From Thiopontia sp964415865 (GTDB lineage Bacteria > Pseudomonadota > Gammaproteobacteria > GCF-002020875), in the NCBI GenBank assembly GCA_964415865.1, contig CAYQBY010000004.1, positions 9,892-73,891 of the forward strand: a DNA stretch of 64,000 bases. Reading direction: 5' to 3'. The position numbers and the translations under genes are program-made. The notes under the pieces were generated by a model that had not been told where the DNA came from, made no database searches, and worked only from the letters and a program-made list of their open reading frames with translations. Numbering within the stretch: position 1 is the first letter of the stretch; each line of letters opens with the position of its first letter. This document shows positions 61,635 through 64,000 of this stretch, piece after piece.

Positions 61635-63146
61635 CTAACTCAAAAAAAGCTTATAGACGGGATTATCTGTCTCTTCCCAGTAGTGATAACCAAGGTCTTC
61701 AAGGAATTTTTGGAAATCTGCACGCTCATCAGACGGCACCTGCACCCCACACAAGACACGACCAAATGCTGCACCATGATTTCTGTAATGGAACAGGCTG
61801 ATATTCCAGGTACGGCCCAGATTGGTTAAAAACTGCAGCAACGCCCCTGGACGTTCCGGAAATTCAAAGCGGTAGAGAATTTCATCATCAATGCCAGACT
61901 GACGTCCTCCAACCATATAACGAACATGCAGTTTTGCTGCCTCATTGTCAGATAGATCCTCAACCGGATACCCTTTATCACTCAGACGTGTAATCAGGTT
62001 CTGTGGATCTTCATCACCACCCAGCTGCACACCAACAAAGATATGGGCATCCGCCTGATCAGCATAGCGATAATTGAATTCAGTAATCTGGCGTTTTCCA
62101 AGCAGTTTGCAGAACTGCTTGAAACTGCCGGGACGCTCTGGAATGGTTACCGCAAGAACGGCTTCCTTGCGCTCCCCAATCTCTGCACGCTCAGCCACAT
62201 GACGCAGACGATCAAAATTAATATTGGCGCCACTATCCACTGCAATCAGTGTCTGTTTTTCTACACCATTCTGTTCCACATACTTCTTCAGACCAGCTAC
62301 AGCAAGCGCACCTGCAGGTTCCGCAATAGATCTGGTGTCGTCAAAAATATCCTTGATGGCAGCACATATCTCATCAGAGCTAACCAGCACCACCTCATCC
62401 ACTAACTTGCGTGCCAGCCTGAAGGTCTCCTTGCCGATCTGCTTAACCGCAACACCATCAGCAAAAATTCCAACCTGATCCAGCACCACCCGACGTTTGC
62501 TCTTCAGTGCATTATGAAGGGTGGGCGCATCCTCAGGCTCAACTCCTACTACACGAATATCCGGGTATAGATATTTCAGGTATGCCGCCATTCCGGCAAT
62601 CAACCCGCCACCCCCTACCGGAATAAAGACCACATCAATCCGTCCAGCATGCTGACGCAGGATCTCCATCGCAATAGTACCCTGTCCGGCAATCACCTCA
62701 GGATCATCATAAGGGTGCACCAGAGTAAGTCCCTTATCCTCAGACAGCTCCAGCGCCTTATGGTAGGCATCATCATAGGCATCACCAAATAAAACCGCTT
62801 TAGCGCCATACTTGCGCACCGCCTGCACCTTGATCTCAGGTGTGGTCTTTGGCATTACGATAGTTGCCTTAACACCCATCTGCTGAGCAGAGAGCGCAAC
62901 CCCCTGCGCATGGTTGCCGGCAGAGGCTGCAACCACTCCGCGGCTCAACTCCTCATCACTGAGGCTGGCCATCTTGTTGTATGCTCCACGCAGCTTAAAA
63001 GAGAATACCGGCTGCAGATCCTCCCGCTTAATAAGCACATTATTACCTAAACGCTCAGACAGACCACGCGCCTCTTCCAGTGGTGTCTCTCGTGCCACAT
63101 CATAGACACGCGCCTTAAGTATTTTTTCAATATATTTTTTTGGCAT
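61635..63146 (-). CDS. ilvA: Biosynthetic threonine deaminase
   Basis: IlvA deaminates threonine to 2-oxobutyrate, the first step to isoleucine. The 503-residue protein has a PLP domain with the Schiff-base Lys51 in VFSFKLRGAYNKM and the phosphate-binding GGGGLIAGMA (about 177-186). Two C-terminal ACT-like regulatory domains follow (about 325-410 and 420-500; PERPGSFKQF and PERPGALLQF). The two regulatory domains mark the isoleucine-inhibited biosynthetic form. It is divergent from rpiA; starts are 73 nt apart. Confidence 0.95.
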   Translation of the reverse strand: MPKKYIEKILKARVYDVARETPLEEARGLSERLGNNVLIKREDLQPVFSFKLRGAYNKMASLSDEELSRGVVAASAGNHAQGVALSAQQMGVKATIVMPKTTPEIKVQAVRKYGAKAVLFGDAYDDAYHKALELSEDKGLTLVHPYDDPEVIAGQGTIAMEILRQHAGRIDVVFIPVGGGGLIAGMAAYLKYLYPDIRVVGVEPEDAPTLHNALKSKRRVVLDQVGIFADGVAVKQIGKETFRLARKLVDEVVLVSSDEICAAIKDIFDDTRSIAEPAGALAVAGLKKYVEQNGVEKQTLIAVDSGANINFDRLRHVAERAEIGERKEAVLAVTIPERPGSFKQFCKLLGKRQITEFNYRYADQADAHIFVGVQLGGDEDPQNLITRLSDKGYPVEDLSDNEAAKLHVRYMVGGRQSGIDDEILYRFEFPERPGALLQFLTNLGRTWNISLFHYRNHGAAFGRVLCGVQVPSDERADFQKFLEDLGYHYWEETDNPVYKLFLS

Positions 63147-63219
63147 GGCTCACAGTATACTTGTACACAACCAGACAGCAAATAGACATTACATAAAACA
63201 GAATATGGAGAAAGAGAAG

Positions 63220-63885
63220 ATGACTCAGGATGAGATGAAAAAGGCAGTTGCCGAGGCCGCACTGGAGCATGTAGTACCCGGAGAGATTATTGGTGTAGGC
63301 ACCGGCTCAACCGCCAACTTCTTTATTGATGCACTGGCCACCATCAAAAGCCAGGTCAAAGGGGCGGTAGCAAGCTCCGAGGCGACTGCAGAGCGCCTGC
63401 GTGGACACGGTATTGAGGTACTGGATCTCAACTCCGTCAGCAACATGTCCATCTACGTGGATGGTGCCGATGAGTCCAACAGCCAGCTCCACCTTATCAA
63501 GGGTGGTGGTGGCGCCCTGACCCGTGAAAAGATCGTAGCTGCAGTTGCAGATAAATTTGTCTGTATCGCAGACGAGAGCAAGCTGGTGGATGTGATGGGT
63601 GATTTCCCACTACCGGTTGAGGTGATCCCCATGGCACAAAGCTATGTTGCCCGCGAGATTATCAAACAGATTGGAGGACAACCGATACTGCGAGAAGGCT
63701 TTACCACTGACAACGGAAATATCATCCTCGATGTACGCAATCTAAAGATTTTGGAGCCCACAGTAGTTGAGCAGAAACTCAACAACATTGTTGGTGTAGT
63801 AACCAATGGACTCTTTGCGATGCGTCCCGCAGATGTACTGCTACTGGGAACACCAAATGGGGTACGTGCAATTAACCCAGAATAG
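63220..63885 (+). CDS. rpiA: Ribose-5-phosphate isomerase A
   Basis: RpiA interconverts ribulose 5-phosphate and ribose 5-phosphate. The 221-residue protein starts MTQDEMKKAVAEAALEHV, as in E. coli, with GGAG (63207-63210) 9 nt upstream, so the longer frame to 63145 is rejected. It has GVGTGSTANFFIDAL (about 24-38), YVDGADESN (about 79-87) and the catalytic Glu in KGGGGALTREKIV (about 94-106). It lies opposite ilvA, a common pairing in gammaproteobacteria. Confidence 0.96.
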   Translation: MTQDEMKKAVAEAALEHVVPGEIIGVGTGSTANFFIDALATIKSQVKGAVASSEATAERLRGHGIEVLDLNSVSNMSIYVDGADESNSQLHLIKGGGGALTREKIVAAVADKFVCIADESKLVDVMGDFPLPVEVIPMAQSYVAREIIKQIGGQPILREGFTTDNGNIILDVRNLKILEPTVVEQKLNNIVGVVTNGLFAMRPADVLLLGTPNGVRAINPE

Positions 63886-63908
63886 ACCCACCCATCTACA
63901 ACAACCCC

Positions 63909-63936
63909 AAAAGGCCCGCATAAGTGGGCCTTTTTT
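63909..63936 (+). terminator. Rho-independent terminator after rpiA
   Basis: GGCCCGC (63913-63919) pairs with GTGGGCC (63924-63930) around ATAA, with one G-U pair, followed by TTTTTT (63931-63936). A-runs on the other side allow it to act for a convergent gene too. Confidence 0.9.
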
Positions 63937-63940
63937 CTGC

Positions 63941-64000
63941 TTACACTCCACACTCATTGCTATCGATCAAACTACAAGTGGCAACAGCCGAGTTCGACCC
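63941..64000 (-). CDS. Possible C-terminal end of a convergent gene (partial)
   Basis: On the minus strand only one frame stays open from the window edge, for 19 codons, to a TAA at 63943-63941, just before the shared terminator. The peptide is Ser/Ala/Cys-containing and has no recognisable motif. Such a short stretch can be open by chance. Confidence 0.25.
   Translation of the reverse strand, partial: GSNSAVATCSLIDSNECGV

Overview
The window reads as chromosome of a gammaproteobacterium, most probably a sulfur-oxidising lineage of the Chromatiales/Thiotrichales kind. The gammaproteobacterial signal comes from gene order: ispE/tRNA-Gln/prs/rplY/pth/ychF, lolB beside ispE, hemA-prfA-prmC, nrdR-ribD-ribE-ribBA-ribH-nusB-thiL, pepP-ygfB next to zapA-6S RNA-ygfA, and dapA-bamC. 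The sulfur-oxidiser signal is weaker: a DsrS-like gene, a Gly/Pro/Tyr-rich secreted protein resembling sulfur globule proteins, and an NnrS membrane protein. No plasmid, phage, transposase or CRISPR features are visible. The content is dense, mostly housekeeping, and arranged in long co-directional runs with many 1-4 nt overlaps.

Layout. 1-2.9 kb: the end of a membrane protein, two secreted proteins of unknown role, a DASS-family anion transporter and an unlisted 49-residue membrane protein. 2.9-3.2 kb: tRNA-Met followed by a tandem duplication of its own 3' end and terminator. 3.2-10 kb (minus): ychF, pth, rplY, prs, tRNA-Gln, ispE, lolB and a TPR lipoprotein. 10.1-14.6 kb (plus): hemA, prfA, prmC, a MoeB-type E1-like enzyme and a JAMM protease. 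14.6-19.3 kb (minus): parC, parE and a CNP1-like protein. 19.3-26.6 kb (plus): xseB-ispA-dxs (isoprenoid precursors), queD-folE2 (queuosine/pterin), an M61 peptidase and NnrS.

26.6-33.8 kb (minus): a secreted protein, then the thiamine/riboflavin block thiL, nusB, ribH, ribBA, ribE, ribD, nrdR and glyA. The GTP cyclohydrolase II half of RibBA is degenerate. 34-36.4 kb (plus): ettA and efpL, two ribosome-acting translation factors. 36.4-44.5 kb (minus): yidD coupled to a DAHP synthase, purL, an MBL-fold hydrolase, bamC and dapA. gcvR (plus) lies opposite. 45.1-55.2 kb (minus): a PerM-type transporter, a small conserved protein, a LysR regulator, an adenosine-kinase-like PfkB enzyme, gcvPB-gcvPA-gcvH-gcvT under a tandem glycine riboswitch, pepP and ygfB.

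55.2-57.4 kb (plus): TIGR02449 protein, zapA, 6S RNA, 5-formyl-THF cyclo-ligase, then a pair of small two-helix membrane proteins in an AT-rich stretch. 57.4-61.6 kb (minus): a tightly overlapping moxR / VWA-metallopeptidase-like / dsrS-like / yaaA operon. 61.6-64 kb: ilvA and rpiA.

Functional links: glyA, the gcv genes, gcvR, 5-formyl-THF cyclo-ligase and the adenosine kinase all touch glycine and one-carbon metabolism. hemA-prfA-prmC, ettA, efpL, pth, rplY and ychF concern translation. The least understood parts are the moxR-vwa-dsrS-yaaA operon, the small membrane protein pair, the secreted pair at the left end and the tRNA-derived tandem repeat. All calls rest on reading the sequence and on remembered family features; no database search was run.
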